DNA of 64,000 bases from Microglena sp. YARC (taxonomy: Eukaryota > Chlorophyta > Chlorophyceae > Chlamydomonadales > Chlamydomonadaceae). A program made the translations under genes and the position numbers. The notes under the pieces were generated by a model. It did no database searches, had not been told where the DNA came from, and worked only from the letters and a program-made list of their open reading frames with translations. The stretch lies in assembly GCA_022414725.1 (NCBI GenBank), contig CM039462.1, forward strand, positions 100,838,481 through 100,902,480, written 5' to 3'. Shown in pieces: positions 1 to 11,200 of this stretch (positions within the stretch are counted from its first letter, which is position 1; every line of letters starts with the position of its first letter).

Positions 1-95
1 TCTATATCAATATAGTTGGTAAGCAATACATCATACATATTGTGCCCCACCTATTAATTACCAATTGTTGAATTTTAACCGCATTTTATGTGTCT

Positions 96-500
96 GTTGT
101 AATTATTTCGTTGCTATATCACACAACCCTTTGGTAGCAAGCGGCTTCCAGTTTGCGTGAGGCATGTTTCATGGTCTTCAGGGAATAATACAAACCAGAT
201 ATTTATAAAAAACCCCAATAGTAATAAAAAAAACCAATAGGTAACCCTTGATGTTGCATTATGTTGTCTGTGATCCATTCAATAGCAGATCGCCCAACCC
301 TTTGCAGCAGCCGGCTCTAGTTGCGTTGGATAGGCATGTTGTAACACTACAGAGATATATATAAATAATTTAAAAATATTAGAACGAGTATGTATTCCAG
401 GATACAAATCCCTTATGTGTGTCTGGTGCATCCATTTTCGTGCAGATCGCGCAACCTTGCAGCAGCGCATCCGGCTGCAAGGAGGCATGTTTATGTAATA
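96..500 (+). repeat. Acceptor-edge copies of the exon at 591-804
   Basis: At least three degraded copies of a segment resembling the start of the downstream exon occur here, roughly 150 bp apart (near 115, 290 and 440). Each has the core CGCAACCTTTGCAGCAGC or a variant, preceded by a short CAG-like acceptor and followed by intron-like AT-rich sequence. They look like upstream tandem duplicates of the exon's acceptor side. Several carry indels and none has an open frame. Confidence 0.5.
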
Positions 501-590
501 ATACAGGTAATTAATAATAATTTAAAAAAAGGTTATGTGCCCATATAAAAAATCCCTGTACGTGTTTGTCTTGTGATCATTCGTTTGCAG

Positions 591-804
591 ATTCGCGCAA
601 CGCTTTGCAGCAGCGCATCCAGCTGCGAGAGGCCACGTTGATGTCTCCGGCCGATGTCCCTGCATTGAGGAGACAGGCTGTCCTTGCAATCTCAAGCATT
701 AGGCAGTCTTTTAAGACGGATCTGTTTCTGGCAGGAGCCGGACCTGATCGGTACTTGCAGCCATGGTCTCAGACCATGACCGATACTGATGTTACGTGTG
801 TCAA
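591..804 (+). CDS. Exon of an unidentified gene (left-edge gene)
   Basis: A TTTGCAG acceptor precedes 591 and a GTAAGT donor follows 804. The frame reads through residues such as LQQRIQLREATLMSPADVP and then RRQAVLAISSIRQSFKTDL. Two copies of its 3' half lie downstream; comparing the three suggests that an indel near 727 shifts the frame here, because the copies favour a frame reading SGRSRSLIGTAA after KTDL. I recognise no protein family. The length and composition fit a soluble, charged protein segment. The exon boundaries are well supported by splice consensus, but the function is unknown. It may belong to the same gene as the exons at 2028, 3212 and 3560. Confidence 0.45.
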
Positions 805-844
805 GTAAGTGGTAAAAAGATAGAGAATAGAGGGAAAACATGAC

Positions 845-1115
845 AATCTTGAAGCTTCTGGGCGGTCTTTTAAGATGGATCTGTCTGGCAGGAGCCGGAG
901 CCAGAGTCTGATTGGCTCTGCAGCCAAGGCTCAGAACATGACCGAGTACGTGTGAATCTTCGTATCTATAGAAGTTTTTTTTACACTAAAAACAAAAAAC
1001 AAAATACAAACTGTAAGCATCTGGGCGGTCTTTTAAGACGGATCTGGTCTGGGGCAGGAGCCGGAGTCTGATCGGTACTGCAGCCATGGCCTCAGGACCA
1101 TGACCAGTATGATAC
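845..1115 (+). repeat. Donor-edge copies of the exon at 591-804
   Basis: Two tandem copies (about 860-945 and 1018-1110) of the last ~90 bases of the exon at 591-804 lie downstream of it, each starting in the segment GGCGGTCTTTTAAGACGGAT or a close variant. They are about 80-90% alike by eye and are separated by AT-rich intron-like sequence. Confidence 0.6.
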
Positions 1116-1261
1116 GGTCAGGCAAGTTGTTTTTTCTTTCCGTTTGTTTGTGCGCAAGCACTTCCCTACATTGGTGCGTATGATTGACAAACTTCTACGT
1201 AACATGAGTTATAAATTGTATGCATATAATTTGTTTTTATATTTGTTCCACTGTTTGTTGT

Positions 1262-2027
1262 GTGCCAGGCAGCGTCCGATGTTCCGTTTGGTGCCCTAGG
1301 TAGCAGAAGAAACACTCCTCGTTGATGACGTAGAGCCCAGCCACCCACCCTGGTTGTGCACTACTAGTACTGATTTCTCTCACTGTTTTTGTCGTGCAGG
1401 GGCCACGTCTATGTCCGTTGGTGCCCTAGAAGCAGAGGAAAACTTCTCATTGATGACCCGAGTCAGCACCCACCCTGGTTGTGCACTACTGTGGTGATCA
1501 TGTATCTGTTTGTTTTGTGCAGGGCACGCCATGTTCGTTGCGTGCCCCTTAGATAGCAGATGGAAGAACTGCTTTGTTGATGACCCGAAGCCAGTACCCA
1601 CCCTGTTGTGCACTACTAGTGCTGATTTGTTTCACGTGTTTGTTTTGTGATGCAGGGCCACGTCCATATTCGTTTGCCCTAGAAGAGAGGACGACTCTTT
1701 GTTGATGACCCGAGCCAGTTACCCACCCTGCTGTTGTGCACTATAGTGGTGATTGTCTCACTGTTTTGTTCTGTTCCCGTGCAGCCATGTCCCTACCTTA
1801 CAATGATGTATTACAAAACTTCCACAATTACTGAGTATACATGTCCATGATTGTTTCCATGATTATTGTTTTTATGTTTGTTCCACTGTTTGTTGTGTGC
1901 AGGGCCACGTCCATGTTTGTTGGTGCCCTAGAAGCAGGAGGATGGACTCTTCAATTGATGACTAGAGCCAGCACCCACCCTGGTTGTGCACTTACTAGTG
2001 CTGATTTGTTCCACTGCTGTTTTTGCA
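1262..2027 (+). repeat. Acceptor-edge copies of the exon at 2028-2254
   Basis: Six tandem units of about 125-130 bp, near 1262, 1398, 1521, 1655, 1783 and 1901, each contain a TGTGCAG-type acceptor followed by GCCACGTCCATGTTCGTTGG or a variant and the ATSMFVGALEA coding segment. Each then decays into a common tail that includes CACCCACCCTGGTTGTGCAC. The true exon follows as the last unit. The 1783 copy is the most degraded. Confidence 0.7.
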
Positions 2028-2254
2028 GGGCCACGTCCATGTTCGTTGGCGCCCTAGAAGCAATGGAGACGACTCGTCGTGATGACTCGCGCAAGAGTAC
2101 GTACCAGGAGCGTCTGAGGGCAGGCTGGCGGGCCCAGGGAAACCTGGCGCTGTTGAAGTCAGCCGTTGGCTGGCCTGCTACGCCCCATGGGAGCCGACCG
2201 GCTACAGTGGCACCTTCCCCCCCGATGCCACAACTGGTGGTGCATTCTGCGAAG
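2028..2254 (+). CDS. Exon of an unidentified gene
   Basis: The exon opens after TTTTTGCAG and can end at GAAG before GTGCTT. It reads ATSMFVGALEAMETTRRDD, then a basic/polar stretch containing KSTYQERLRAGWRAQGN and a Pro-rich end (ATVAPSPPMP). Only the first ~35 bases are shared with the six upstream repeat units, so this is the full-length version. I recognise no domain. The strand is supported by the acceptor, the open frame and the orientation of the repeat series. The donor at 2255 is weak, so the 3' end is uncertain. Confidence 0.5.
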
Positions 2255-2454
2255 GTGCTTGTGTAACCCGGAACCGAGTGCGGAGCCCGGCTCCCCTCGT
2301 GTGGTGGATGAAGGGATGGGGGGATTGAAGGGAATTGGGCAGTTGAGGAAGTGGAGGCTGTCCGCTCCAGGGAGGGGAGAGAGGAGGGGTGGCACTTTTA
2401 AAAGACCAAGTGGGGCGGTCCTCTTTTAAAGACCATGAGGGGACGGTATCCCTA

Positions 2455-2935
2455 TAGGTGGTTGCAGGAGCTAGCAGTACACCTGGAAGATCTTGCCATC
2501 TGTCGGCGGTAATTGTGCCAGGAGGGGTATGGTCGCACGGAGCCCAGGTCAGTACACCTGCCAGCCCGAGCAGCTATCTGTCAGCGGTAATGTGCAGGGG
2601 GTTGGCGCAGGAGCAGCAGGCTACAACCTGCCAGCAGCCGAGCAGTACCTGTCAGCGGGAGGATGGAAGTCACGCTATGAAGCTTGGCAAAGAGGTTGGA
2701 TACTGGGGCCGCCGCCAATTGGAGGAGGCCTCACCAGCGGGGGATAGGGAGGAGGCGGTAGAGGCTGGTGATCGTGGTGTGAGGGTGCCAGCCCATCAAA
2801 AGGAAAACAGCAAGTGGCTGGGGAGAGTGGTGGTGAGCGACCAGCCCAGCAAAAGCAGCAGGAGGACAGTTGGTGAGGGCACGCAGCTCATCTAAAGCAG
2901 CAGTTGGCTGGGGTGTGGTGTTTGAGGGCACCCAC
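2455..2935 (+). repeat. Short imperfect tandem repeats, exon-like
   Basis: Two series are visible. One (2460-2680) repeats CAGTACACCTG ... TATCTGTCAGCGGTAAT about three times. The other (2780-2935) repeats a CCAGC-CA-C-AAA-AGCAG core followed by a GGCTGGGG or GGTGAGGGCA segment. Both resemble the exon-edge arrays elsewhere in the window, but I could not identify a full-length exon that explains them. Confidence 0.4.
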
Positions 2936-3211
2936 ACATCTGATGCAGCAGGGGGAGAGGTTGGTGCTGAATCATCGCAGGCTCAGTTCCCTGAGGCCAA
3001 TGCTTCGACTAACCCTGGGGGGGGCCAAATTTTTTACCTGGACACTCGAGGGTGGGCAGGCAGGTCCGATCATGCTGAGGTGCCTAAATCAGCTTGAGTG
3101 GCGCTTCCATCCCAGCTGAGGATGGGGCAGGCAGCTCTGATCAGGCTGAGGTGCCATGATCAGGCCATACGTAGTTGCTGCCCCCCTAGAATGAGGGTTC
3201 AGGGACCACAG

Positions 3212-3349
3212 GTTTCTGAGCGCCAAGCCACCTGATGGCAGTGGAAGCCCTGTTCCAGACCCACTAGCATCCATTGATTCTGCTGCTGAGCTGGCGTTTG
3301 CTGTAGATGAATCAGCTACTCCTAGCGGCTCACGGTCTGCGTCCCCCAG
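3212..3349 (+). CDS. Exon of an unidentified gene, Ser/Pro-rich
   Basis: The acceptor is GACCACAG before 3212 and the donor is CCCCCAG|GTACTT after 3349. The 138-nt exon is open in the phase that joins exactly to the next exon at 3560. It encodes a low-complexity Ser/Pro/Ala stretch, including LASIDSAAELAFAVDESATP and SGSRSASP. The composition suggests a disordered linker. Telomere-type CCCTAAA repeats lie in the intron just downstream. No family is recognised. Confidence 0.5.
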
Positions 3350-3381
3350 GTACTTATCTGGTTACCACTTAAAAGCTAAAC

Positions 3382-3445
3382 CCTTTACTCCTAAACCCTA
3401 AACCCTAAACCTTAATCCTAAACCCTTTTCCTAAACCCACGCTTA
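3382..3445. repeat. Interstitial telomere-like CCCTAAA repeats
   Basis: Degenerate CCTAAACCCTAAACCCTAAA repeats occupy about 60 bp of the intron between the exons at 3212-3349 and 3560-3679. Confidence 0.8.
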
Positions 3446-3559
3446 ACCGCTGAACAACACCAAACCCTAACACCACCTAAAACCCCCTGAACTACCTAAA
3501 TACCTAACCCACTTGTTAAACCCAAGTGCGACCAGCTTCCCCCTACCAACGTCCCCCAG

Positions 3560-3679
3560 CAAAAAGAAGAAGGGTGGCAAGAGCAGGTGGCAAGAGCAGC
3601 TGGCAAGCAAAGCGAAGCAAGAAGTCCAGCGCCAAGGCCGTGGTGAGGATTCTCCCAAAACAGCAGCAAAGTCGGCAAG
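3560..3679 (+). CDS. Exon of an unidentified gene, Lys-rich basic tract
   Basis: The acceptor is GTCCCCCAG before 3560 and the donor is GCAAG|GTATGT after 3679. The 120-nt exon begins with one base that completes the Ser codon split from the previous exon, then reads KKKKGGKSRWQEQLASKAK followed by QEVQRQGRGEDSPKTAAKS. This could be a nuclear-localisation or nucleic-acid-binding tail, but that is inference. At least two degraded copies of its 3' half follow downstream, before the assembly gap. Confidence 0.55.
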
Positions 3680-3699
3680 GTATGTATGAAGTCAGTATG

Positions 3700-4125
3700 T
3701 AAGGTTGCATTCAATAGTATTGAAGTCAGCAGGTGTTGTATGTTTTCACAGTCCAGGGGCACCAGCAGAGAAGACGGGTGTAAGCAGCAGTGGTAAGAAA
3801 GGATAGCAAGATGTCCAAGCAAGGCCATGGTTAGGGGTCTCCCAAACAAAGCGGACAGCAGTACGTATGTAGATCGAAGTTGTACGTAGGTCAACAGGGA
3901 TCGCCAGGTGCAGCCTCATCAATTATCGACTCCTGGCCTTGCGACTGAGCACGCACGAATCACGGTATACTCCACAACGACGAGACGCGCGCCACAGAGA
4001 CACCCTAGTGGCAAACAGCCAGTGGTGAGAAGAAAGGAAGCAGGGAAGCCAGCCGCTAAAGGTCATGGTGAGGCGTTCTCCTAAACGAAGCTAAGTCAGC
4101 AGGTATGTATGGAGTCAGTATGTAA
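3700..4125 (+). repeat. Donor-edge copies of the exon at 3560-3679
   Basis: Two copies (about 3750-3860 and 3985-4105) retain the motif AAGGC-ATGGT-AGG-TCTCC-AAAC-AAGC and a following GTATGTATG-type donor context. A third copy appears to start at 4140, just before the run of N. Confidence 0.55.
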
Positions 4126-4166
4126 GTATGCATTTTTACAGTCCAGGGTTCAGAGAAGAAATGACA

Positions 4167-5166
4167 NNNNNNNNNNNNNNNNNNNNNNNNNNNNNNNNNN
4201 NNNNNNNNNNNNNNNNNNNNNNNNNNNNNNNNNNNNNNNNNNNNNNNNNNNNNNNNNNNNNNNNNNNNNNNNNNNNNNNNNNNNNNNNNNNNNNNNNNNN
4301 NNNNNNNNNNNNNNNNNNNNNNNNNNNNNNNNNNNNNNNNNNNNNNNNNNNNNNNNNNNNNNNNNNNNNNNNNNNNNNNNNNNNNNNNNNNNNNNNNNNN
4401 NNNNNNNNNNNNNNNNNNNNNNNNNNNNNNNNNNNNNNNNNNNNNNNNNNNNNNNNNNNNNNNNNNNNNNNNNNNNNNNNNNNNNNNNNNNNNNNNNNNN
4501 NNNNNNNNNNNNNNNNNNNNNNNNNNNNNNNNNNNNNNNNNNNNNNNNNNNNNNNNNNNNNNNNNNNNNNNNNNNNNNNNNNNNNNNNNNNNNNNNNNNN
4601 NNNNNNNNNNNNNNNNNNNNNNNNNNNNNNNNNNNNNNNNNNNNNNNNNNNNNNNNNNNNNNNNNNNNNNNNNNNNNNNNNNNNNNNNNNNNNNNNNNNN
4701 NNNNNNNNNNNNNNNNNNNNNNNNNNNNNNNNNNNNNNNNNNNNNNNNNNNNNNNNNNNNNNNNNNNNNNNNNNNNNNNNNNNNNNNNNNNNNNNNNNNN
4801 NNNNNNNNNNNNNNNNNNNNNNNNNNNNNNNNNNNNNNNNNNNNNNNNNNNNNNNNNNNNNNNNNNNNNNNNNNNNNNNNNNNNNNNNNNNNNNNNNNNN
4901 NNNNNNNNNNNNNNNNNNNNNNNNNNNNNNNNNNNNNNNNNNNNNNNNNNNNNNNNNNNNNNNNNNNNNNNNNNNNNNNNNNNNNNNNNNNNNNNNNNNN
5001 NNNNNNNNNNNNNNNNNNNNNNNNNNNNNNNNNNNNNNNNNNNNNNNNNNNNNNNNNNNNNNNNNNNNNNNNNNNNNNNNNNNNNNNNNNNNNNNNNNNN
5101 NNNNNNNNNNNNNNNNNNNNNNNNNNNNNNNNNNNNNNNNNNNNNNNNNNNNNNNNNNNNNNNNNN
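4167..5166. other. Assembly gap of exactly 1000 N
   Basis: There are 1000 unresolved bases, probably a scaffold gap of nominal size. It sits between the exon copies of the unidentified gene and the start of the 60-bp satellite, so exons of either gene may be hidden here. Any open frames across it are artefacts. Confidence 0.99.
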
Positions 5167-5269
5167 CATGTGTTCTGCCATCAGAGCCTCGACTCCTATC
5201 TAAAGGATACAGCCAGAGTCTCATGGATGCGCTTTCTCGCCCTGAAAACAGACTTGTTTTCAGATCCAT

Positions 5270-8200
5270 GTCACATGATGTGGGTGGTGTATGTGCTGCA
5301 TGCAGTCGAACTCATTTTCAGACCAGTAATTGTGGTTGTATGACTGATGCGTACAGAGCTCACGTTTCAGACAGGTAATTGGTGGCTGTAATGACTGCAT
5401 GCAGTCTGAGTCATGTTTTCAGACCAAGTAACTTGTTGTATGTCTGCATGCAGTGCGAAGTTCATTTTTTCAGACCAGGAATGGTGGCTTGTATGTCTGC
5501 ATAGCATGTGCGAGACCTTCTGTTTCAGACATGTATGGTGTTGTATGACTGCATGCAGTGCGAAGCTCTGTTTTCAGACCAGTAATGGTGGTAGTATGTC
5601 TGCATGCAGTGCAGAGTCACGGTTCAGAACATTGAATCGAGTGTTTGTATGTACCTGCATAGCAGTGCTGGCTCATGTTTTCAGACCAGGAAATGGTGTT
5701 GTATTGTCTGCATGCAGTGCGAGTCATGTTTCAGTACCAGAATGGTGGTATGTATGACTGCATGCGGCTGAGCTCATGTTTAGACCAGTAATGTGTGTTA
5801 TGTCTGCTGCATGCTGCTGGTATGTTTCAGACCAGTAATGTCGTGGTTTTGTCGCATGCAGTTGCGCTCATGTTTTCAGACCAGTAGTGGTGTATGTCGT
5901 AGTCAGTGAGCTCATGTTTTAACATTTAGATGGTGGTTGTTGACTGCATACAGTGGTGCTCACGTTTTCAGTAACAGTAATGGTTTGTAGGTTGCCTGGC
6001 AGTGCGAGCTCATGTTTCAGCCAGATAATGGTGGTTGTATGGACTTGCATGCAGGTGCGAGCTTCATGTTCAGCCAGAATCGGTGGTTGTATGCTTGCAT
6101 GCAGTGCGCTCATTTTTGTTTCAACAGGTAATGGGTGGTTGTATTGACTGATTACAGTCAGCTCGATGTTTCAGACCAGTTAATGGGTGTTCTTGTATGT
6201 CTGCACTGCAGTGCGAGCTCAGGTTCAGACCAGGTAATGCGTGGTTGTATGTCGCATGCAGTGCGAGCTCATTGTTCAGGACCCAGTTATTGTTTTGATG
6301 CATGCGTGCGAGCTCATTGTTATCAGACCAGGTATGTGTTTGTATGACTGCTGCATGTGCGAGCCTCTGTTTCGGACAGTAATAGTGGTTGATGCTGCAT
6401 GCAGTCTGCTGAGCTCATGTTTCAGACCAGTAATGGTTTTATGACTGCAATACAGGCGAGCCATGTTTCAGACAGGTAATGTGGTTGTATGTCTGCATGC
6501 ATTGGCGAGCCGATGTTTCAGGACAGTAAGGTGGTTGTAGTCTGTATGCAGTTGGGCTTTCACGTTCAGACCATATGGTGTGTAGTCTGCTGCAGATTCT
6601 GAGCTCATGTTCAGACCAGGTAATGGTGGGTTGTGATGACTGCATTCATGCGAGCTCATGTTCAGGACCATGTAATAGTGTGGTTTGTCATGTCTGCTCG
6701 GCGTGCGAGCTCATGTTCAGACCAGGTTAAATGGTGGTTGTATGCTGCATGCAGTGCGATCATGTTTTCAGACAGGTTAAATGGTGGTTGTATGACTGCA
6801 TGCATGCGAAGCTCATGTTCAGACGCAAGTAATGTGGTTTGTATGACTGCATGCAGTGCGAGCTCAATGTTTCAGACCAGGTAATAGTGGTTGCTATTTG
6901 CATGCAGTGCGAGCTCGCTTTTAGACGCAGGTAATGGTGGTTGTATGATGCAATACAGTGCGAGCTCATGTTTCAGAGAGGTAATGGTGGTTGTATGTCT
7001 GCATGGCAGTGCGAGCTTCATGTTTCAGAACCAGGTAATGTGGTTGTTGTTGTATGGCAGTGCGGGCTCAAGTTTCAGACAGGTAAGGTGGTTGTATGGT
7101 CTGCATGCAGTGCGAGCTCATGTTTAGACCAGGTAATGTGTTGTACTGACTGCATGCCGTGCGAGCTCAATGTTTCAGACCAGGTATGGTGGGTTGTATG
7201 TCTGCATGCAGTGCGAGCTCATGTTCAGACCAGGTAATGGTGGTTGGTAGTGCTGCATGCCAGTGCGACTCAATGTTTCAGACCAGGTAATGGTGGGTTT
7301 GTATGTCTGCATGCAGGCGAGCTCATGTTTCGAACCAGTAATTGTGGTTGTATGACTGCATACAGTGCGACTCATGTTTCAGACAGGTAATCGGTGGTTG
7401 TATGTCCATGCAGTGGCGAGCTCATGTTTCAGACCAGGTAATGGTGGGTTGTATGTCGCAATGCAGTGCGAGCTCATGTTCAGACCACAGGTAATGGTGG
7501 TTTATGTCTGCATGCAGTGCGAGCTCATGTTTCAGACCCGGAAATGGTGGTTGTATGTCTGTCACATGCAGTGCGAGCCTCATGTTTCCAGACCAGGTAA
7601 TGGTGGTTGTATGACTGCATAAAGTGCGAGCTCATGTTTCAGACGCAAGTAATGGTGGTTGTTGCTGCATGCAGGTGCGAGCTCATGTTTCAGCAACCAG
7701 GTAGTTAAATGTGGGTTGTATGTCTGCACTTGTTATACGGCTGCGCCACGTGTTTCCGACCAGGTAATGGTGGTTGTATGACTGCTACAGTGCGAGCTCA
7801 TGTTTCAGACCAGGTAATGGTGGGTTGTATGATGCATGCAGTGGCAGCTCTATGTTTCAGACCAGGTAATGGTGGTTGTATGTCTGCATGCAGTCGAGCT
7901 CATGTTTCAGACCAGGTAATGTGGTTGTATGTCTGCAATGCAGTGCGACTCATGTTTCAGACCAGGAAATGTAATGGTGGTTGTATGTCTGCATGCAGTG
8001 CGAGCTCATGTTTCAGACCAGGTAATGGGGTTGTATTCCTGCATGCAGTGCGAGCTCATGTTTAACCAGGTGGTTTTGATATGTCTGCCATGCAGTGCCT
8101 GGCATTATCAGACATGCTCATGTTTCAGGACCAGTAATGGTGGTTGTATGTCCTGGCATGCAGGCTGCGAGCTCAGTGTTTCTTCATGTTCAGACCGTGA

Positions 8201-11200
8201 TGGTGGTTGTATACTTTTAGCAGTGCGACTCATGTTTCAGACCAGCGAAAGAAGTGGTAGATATGACTGTCACAGTGCGAGCTAAAAAAGATAATAAAAC
8301 AAAAAAAGTTATGGGAGTTGTATGAATGCATTGCACGATGCGAGCCATGTTTATACCAGTAATGGTTGTAATGTTCTGCTTGCAGTGCGGAGCTATGTTT
8401 CGACCAGTATATGGTGGTTCAATTGCAGACATGCTGTAGAGCTCTGTTTTCAGACCAGTAATGGATGAGTTCTGTATGTTCTGCATGCTCAGTTTCAGAC
8501 AGGTATGTGGTTGTTACTCAATGTTTTCATCACGTGGCACCAGGTAACGTTTTCAGCACCAGGTATGGTGGTATGTACCTGTCTGCAATCAGTGCGAGTG
8601 CGAGCTCATGTTTCAATACCAGGTACATGGTGTGCTGATATTGTCTGCATGCAGTGCGAGCTCATGTTTCAGACCAGGTAAATGCGTGGTTTGTATGGTG
8701 CTCGCATTTTGCGAGCCTTCATGTTCCAGACCACGGTAATGTTAGGTGTTGTTCATGCATGTCACTGCACGAGCTCATAGGTTTCAGATCACATCGGTAC
8801 ATCCGCGTGGTTGATACCTGTCCGCCTTGCTAGGCTGAGTCATGTTTCCAGACCAGGTAATGTGGTTTATGACTGGTCTAATGCCAATTGCCGCTGCTCA
8901 TGTTCAGACACAGTAATGGTTGAGTGTGACTGCATGCAGTTGCGACTCATGTTTCAGACACAGGTAATGGTGGTTTTGTAGTTGCATCGCAGGTGCTGAA
9001 GCTCTGTTTCAGACAGGTAATGGTGGTCGTATGACTAGCATGCAGTGCCAAAGAGATAATAACACGATTCAGACCACGGTGAATTGTTGCTGGTATACTG
9101 CATGCAGTGCGGAGCTCCATGTTCAGACCATGTAATTGGTTGGTTGTTATGTCTGCTGCATTGCGAGCTCATGTTTCAGGGACAAGTAATGAGTTGGTTT
9201 GTAGTTATGCATGCAGTGCGAAGCTCATGTTTCAGACCAGGAAATGGTGGTTGTATGACTTCTGCTTGCGTGCTGTGGAGCTTCCACTCGTTTCAGACCC
9301 AGTAATGTGTTGTGTAAATACGGTCATGCATTGCGAGCTCTGTTTCAGACCATGTGGTTAATGGTGGTTGTATGTCTGCATGCAGTGCGAGCTTCAGTTT
9401 CAGACCTAGTAACGTGTGTATCTGCAAATTGCAGTTGCGAGCTCTATGTTCAACCCAGGATAATGGTGGTTGTTATGTGACTGCCTGCAGTGCGAGCTCA
9501 TGTTTCAGACGCAGGTCATCGGTGGTCTGTATACTCGTGCATACAGTGCTCGGCTCAGTTTCAGACCACGGTAATTGTTGTGTTGTATGTCTGCAATTGC
9601 TAATGTGCGAGCCATGTTTCAGAACCAGGTATTGCGTGGTTATTTATGTCGGCATGCGTTGCGCAGGCTATTTCAGACAGGTACATGGTAGGTTGTATGT
9701 CTGCATGCAGTGCGAGCCTACCCATGTTTCAGACCAGGGTCAATGGTGGTTGTATCGACTGTTGCAGACAGTGCGAAGTCTCGTTTCAGACCCTGTTTCA
9801 GACCAGGAAATGGTGCTCTTGTTGGTCTGCATGCAGTGGCGAGCTATGTTCAGACCAGGTAATGGTGGTTGTATGTTCTGCATGCAGTGCGAGCTCATGT
9901 TTCAGACGCAGGTAATGGTGGTTTGTATAGTTGGCATGCTGCATTTCAGCAGTGCGAGGAGCTCATGTTTAGACCAGGGCACATGGTGGGTTGTATGATT
10001 CTAGCATGCAGCTCAGCGGAGCTCATTTTAAGACCAGCTAATGGTGGTTGTATGACTGCATGCAGTGCGAGGGTCTCAATGTTTCAGACCAGATTAACTG
10101 TGGCTCTCCGTTATCTCTTAGCATTGCCAGTCAACGGAGCTTTTCGTATTCAGACCATAGACTAATCTGCGTCTGTATTGCAGGTCATGCACTGAGCTCA
10201 TGTTGCAGACGGTTAAATTGGTGGTGTATGACTGCATGCAGTTCTTAGAGCCCATGTTTTCGACCAGGTAATGGTGGTTGTCTCTATCATGACTGCATGC
10301 AGTGCGAGCCTCTCATGTTTTCAGACCAGGTTAATGGGTGGTTGTATGAGCTGCATGCAGTGCGAGCTCATGTTTCAGACCAGGTAATGGTTGGTTGTAT
10401 GACTGCATGCAGTGCGAGCTTCATGGTTCAGACCAGGTAAATGGTGGACTTGTATGTCTGCATGCAGTGCGAGCTCATGTTTCAGCCAGGTTAATTGGTG
10501 TTGTATGGACTACTGCATACAGTGCGAGCTCATGTTTCAGACCAGGTAATGGTGGTTTGTTATGACTGATACATCAGTGCTTCATACGAAGCTCATGTTT
10601 CAGACCAGGTAATTTTGGGGGTTGGTGTATGTCTGCATGCAGTGCTCGAGCTCATGTTTCAGACCAGTAATGGTGGTTGTATGTCTGCATGCAGTGCGAG
10701 CTCATGTTTCAGACCAGTAATGGTAATGGCAGTGCGAGCTCCTTGTTGTATGATTATGACTGCATGCAGTTTAACGCATTTGTGAATTTTCATGCTCTAG
10801 CAGAGCTCATTGTTTTCAGACCAGGGTTCATTATGGTGGTTGTATGTCTGCAACAGTGCAGAGAGCTCAATGTTTCGACCAGCTCATGTTTAGTTATTGC
10901 TGAGCTGTTTGCAGCTGCCGAGCGCATTTTCAGACCTAGGTAATGTTGTGGTTGTATGACTGCAGTGCAGTGCGAGCTCATGTTTCAGACCACCCGGCTA
11001 ATGGTGGACCTTTCGCCACTGTTCTTATGTTATGACTGCACTGAGTGCTAGCCTCATGTTGACAGGTACGCGTGGTTGTACTGCTCGATGCAGTGCGAGC
11101 TCATGTTTTCAGACCAAGGTAATGGTGGTTGTATGTCTGCAATGCAGTGCGAGCTCATGTTTCAGACCCAGGTCATCTCCAATGTGGTGTATGTCTGCAT

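Noticed and set aside
4109..5378. Frames of 340-420 codons across 4167-5166
   Set aside because: They consist almost wholly of unknown residues across the run of N.
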